From an uncultured Rubritalea sp. (GTDB lineage: Bacteria; Verrucomicrobiota; Verrucomicrobiia; Verrucomicrobiales; Akkermansiaceae): a stretch of DNA of 48,417 bases. The notes beneath the pieces were generated by a model. It worked only from the letters and a program-made list of their open reading frames with translations, ran no database searches and had not been told where the DNA came from. The stretch's first letter is position 1. Each line of letters opens with the position of its first letter. Shown here piece after piece: positions 46,909-48,417 of the stretch. The position numbers and the translations under genes are program-made. The stretch is from the NCBI GenBank assembly GCA_937981665.1, contig CALJOJ010000026.1:1-48417 (forward strand), in the 5' to 3' direction.

Positions 46909-47502
46909 ATGAAAACCTTCACTTCACTCATCTCATTTGTTTTAGTCATCTCTCTTTCCTACTGTAAATCTCCAGAGGAAGAAGTAGAAGTAGCAGTAGC
47001 TTCTAAAAAAGTGCCCATGTCTGAGATAAAATTCAAGCAAGGTGAGGGTGTGACTTATCATGATGGCATTCCATTTACTGGAGAAGCCTTCTCTGAATAT
47101 GAATCAGGTGTAAAAGCCATTTCCGCCATTTATATCGATGGTAAAAAGAATGGACCTTATATTAAGTGGTTCCCTTCTGGGCTAAAGAGTTTTGAAAGTA
47201 ACTACGCTAACGATAAGCGCCACGGAGAAACAATCTCATGGTGGAAAAATAAAAACATCAGATCGAAATCTAACTACGTAAATGGAGTTGGTGAAGGTGA
47301 ACAGTGGCAGTGGTATTTCAGTGGTGCTAAATTTAAGCGAATCCAACTCGTGAATGGAAGAGAACAAGGAATACAACAATCCTGGCGAGAAAACGGGAAA
47401 CTTTATAATAACTACGAAGCAAGAGATGGAAGAGTCTTTGGCTTAAAACGATCCAAACTTTGCTACAAATTAGACGATGAAATTATACAATTTAAGAAAT
47501 AA
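46909..47502 (+). CDS. Lipoprotein with YwqK/MORN-like repeats
   Basis: 197 residues. Signal peptide and lipobox SLSYC19. Repeated ~22-residue units such as YIDGKKNGPYIKWFPSGLKS, YANDKRHGETISWWKNKNIR and YVNGVGEGEQWQWYFSGAKF match the YwqK (toxin-antitoxin system antitoxin) / MORN_2 repeat style common in Bacteroidetes and Verrucomicrobia. No toxin is evident next to it. Its end overlaps the SCO1 gene by 26 bp. Confidence 0.75.
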   Translation: MKTFTSLISFVLVISLSYCKSPEEEVEVAVASKKVPMSEIKFKQGEGVTYHDGIPFTGEAFSEYESGVKAISAIYIDGKKNGPYIKWFPSGLKSFESNYANDKRHGETISWWKNKNIRSKSNYVNGVGEGEQWQWYFSGAKFKRIQLVNGREQGIQQSWRENGKLYNNYEARDGRVFGLKRSKLCYKLDDEIIQFKK

Positions 47503-48226
47503 ATTACTCCCTCTATTCATTTCCCCAGTTCTTCTTATTAGCTCTTGTGAGAAAAAAGAAGATAAGCAAGCTGAGGATAACAATGCGGATGGCAAATCAC
47601 TCTCAGTAGATACTGAACAGCCTAAAAAAACATTCAGACTCCCCTACTATAACGAAGCATTCTTCACCCCACATTGGCATAGCCCTGACGCTCCTGAGCT
47701 CGCTTCATTTCATAAAATACCAGCATTTGAACTCACTAACCAGCAAGGTGCTTCGGTCACTAGTAAATCACTACGTGGTGATATCTACATCGTAAATTTC
47801 TTCTTCACCTCATGCCCCGGAATTTGCCCTGCGGTCATCAGAAATATGCAAATAGTAGAGGCCGCTTACCCTCAAGACCCTAATCTATCCCTACTATCCT
47901 TCTCTGTCACCCCGGATAAAGATGACGTAGAGACCTTATCAAAATACGCCACTAAGATGAAAATCACTTCTCCTAGCTGGCATCTACTTACTGGAAATAG
48001 AAAAAAAATCTATAACCTAGGTAGAAATGCTTATTTCATAGAAGAAGATCTAGGAGTTAAGAAAACCGATGATGAGTTCCTCCACACAGAAAACCTCGTA
48101 TTAATTGATGGTAATCAACACATTCGAGGCATCTACAACGGGATGAATAAAACTTCTATTAAACAGCTAATCAAAGATATTAAAGTTTTAAAAACAGAAG
48201 ACACACCAGAAGTGAACTCACATTAA
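47477..48226 (+). CDS. SCO1/SenC family copper-binding lipoprotein
   Basis: 249 residues, lipobox LISSC24, then a charged linker. Thioredoxin fold with the copper motif SC113PGIC117P and the third ligand His203 in LHTENLVLIDG. Family members deliver copper to the CuA site of cytochrome c oxidase or act as thiol reductants. It overlaps the preceding lipoprotein gene by 26 bp, implying translational coupling. The frame start at 47477 is fixed by the signal peptide. Confidence 0.9.
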   Translation: MKLYNLRNKLLPLFISPVLLISSCEKKEDKQAEDNNADGKSLSVDTEQPKKTFRLPYYNEAFFTPHWHSPDAPELASFHKIPAFELTNQQGASVTSKSLRGDIYIVNFFFTSCPGICPAVIRNMQIVEAAYPQDPNLSLLSFSVTPDKDDVETLSKYATKMKITSPSWHLLTGNRKKIYNLGRNAYFIEEDLGVKKTDDEFLHTENLVLIDGNQHIRGIYNGMNKTSIKQLIKDIKVLKTEDTPEVNSH

Positions 48227-48281
48227 GGTCGTTACTACGATATCATACCATTTCTAATTTGAAATAGGTCTTAAATAATTT

Positions 48282-48417
48282 CTAAATAGCGTTTAGTTCA
48301 GAGCCAATATACGAGTTGCTAAATAATGAGCGGAAGCCTTGCGCTTTGCTCCACCATTCTTTGAGAACCTCCTCGATCGCACTTTCTAAGTCCTCAAGCT
48401 TATCCCAGTGTATGGTG
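48282..48417 (-). mobile_element. 3' end of a transposase-like gene (IS630-type C-terminus), cut by the window edge
   Basis: The last 44 codons on the minus strand read TIHWDKLEDLESAIEEVLKE, then WWSKAQGFRSLFSNSYIGSE and LNAI before TAG. The pattern (L-EDLE-AI-x-EVL, then R-x-LF-x-N-x-YI-x-x-LN) resembles the C-terminus of IS630-family transposases. The catalytic part would lie beyond the window. Assignment is by pattern only. Confidence 0.5.

Noticed and set aside
46909..47502. Toxin-antitoxin system suggested by the YwqK name
   Set aside because: The YwqK label in databases is a repeat-family name. The protein is a lipoprotein and no toxin gene is adjacent, so a toxin-antitoxin role is not claimed.

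Overview
This window looks like a chromosomal segment of a marine-type, aerobic, heterotrophic bacterium, most plausibly of the Verrucomicrobiota (Verrucomicrobiales/Rubritalea-like). The inference rests on the combination of a PEP-CTERM secreted protein (17040-17765), a secreted sulfatase, an SGNH/SASA carbohydrate esterase with a C-terminal verrucomicrobial-style tail, a DnaX with an eroded zinc module, an enlarged LigA, and generally weak or absent Shine-Dalgarno sequences. No rRNA or other phylogenetic marker is present, so this placement is not proven.

Layout. The left edge (1-132, minus) carries the 5' end of a group II intron that begins directly behind a rho-independent terminator; cysJ (sulfite reductase flavoprotein) lies upstream of it. 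A divergent PHP-type histidinol phosphatase follows. From about 3.7 to 7.9 kb is an accessory patch: a degenerate IS630-type transposase piece, a Fic AMP-transferase with its own winged helix, a truncated Mrr-like nuclease, a SASA-domain esterase, a 29-bp tandem duplication and a second degenerate transposase piece. The patch is bracketed by two direct 18-bp identical sequences (3781 and 7814). From 7.9 kb onward the content is mostly core: a fur-katG peroxide-stress pair, comEC, ligA, dnaX-ybaB, pdxH, dnaG, an rsmC-like methyltransferase, an initiator tRNA gene, an AsmA-like membrane protein, a YlbF-family protein, DAHP synthase, a lipoate ligase-like protein, a minus-strand run dapB-folK-panB-clpS-DUF2017, phosphoglucomutase/phosphomannomutase, 6-phosphofructokinase with a HAD phosphatase, a sulfatase, superoxide dismutase and rmuC. 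The right end (44.3-48.2 kb) is a run of secreted or lipid-anchored proteins: glycerophosphodiester phosphodiesterase, an STN-like small protein, a YHYH-domain lipoprotein, a YwqK/MORN-like lipoprotein and an SCO1/SenC copper protein. The window closes inside the 3' end of another transposase-like gene.

How genes work together. KatG, its Fur-family regulator and superoxide dismutase are the oxidative-stress set. DapB, DAHP synthase, CysJ and HisK serve amino acid biosynthesis, while PanB, FolK, PdxH and the lipoate protein serve cofactors. DnaG, DnaX, YbaB, LigA, RmuC and ComEC are replication, repair and DNA-uptake functions. PfkA and the phosphohexomutase serve sugar metabolism, and the sulfatase, SASA esterase and NupG-like transporter fit scavenging of marine polymers.

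No clearly new biological system could be proven. The strongest candidates for a second look are the repeat-bracketed Fic/nuclease patch, the terminator-adjacent group II intron, a recurrent promoter spacing that implies leaderless mRNAs, a secreted MsrA-like family, and the YHYH/YwqK/SCO lipoprotein cluster.
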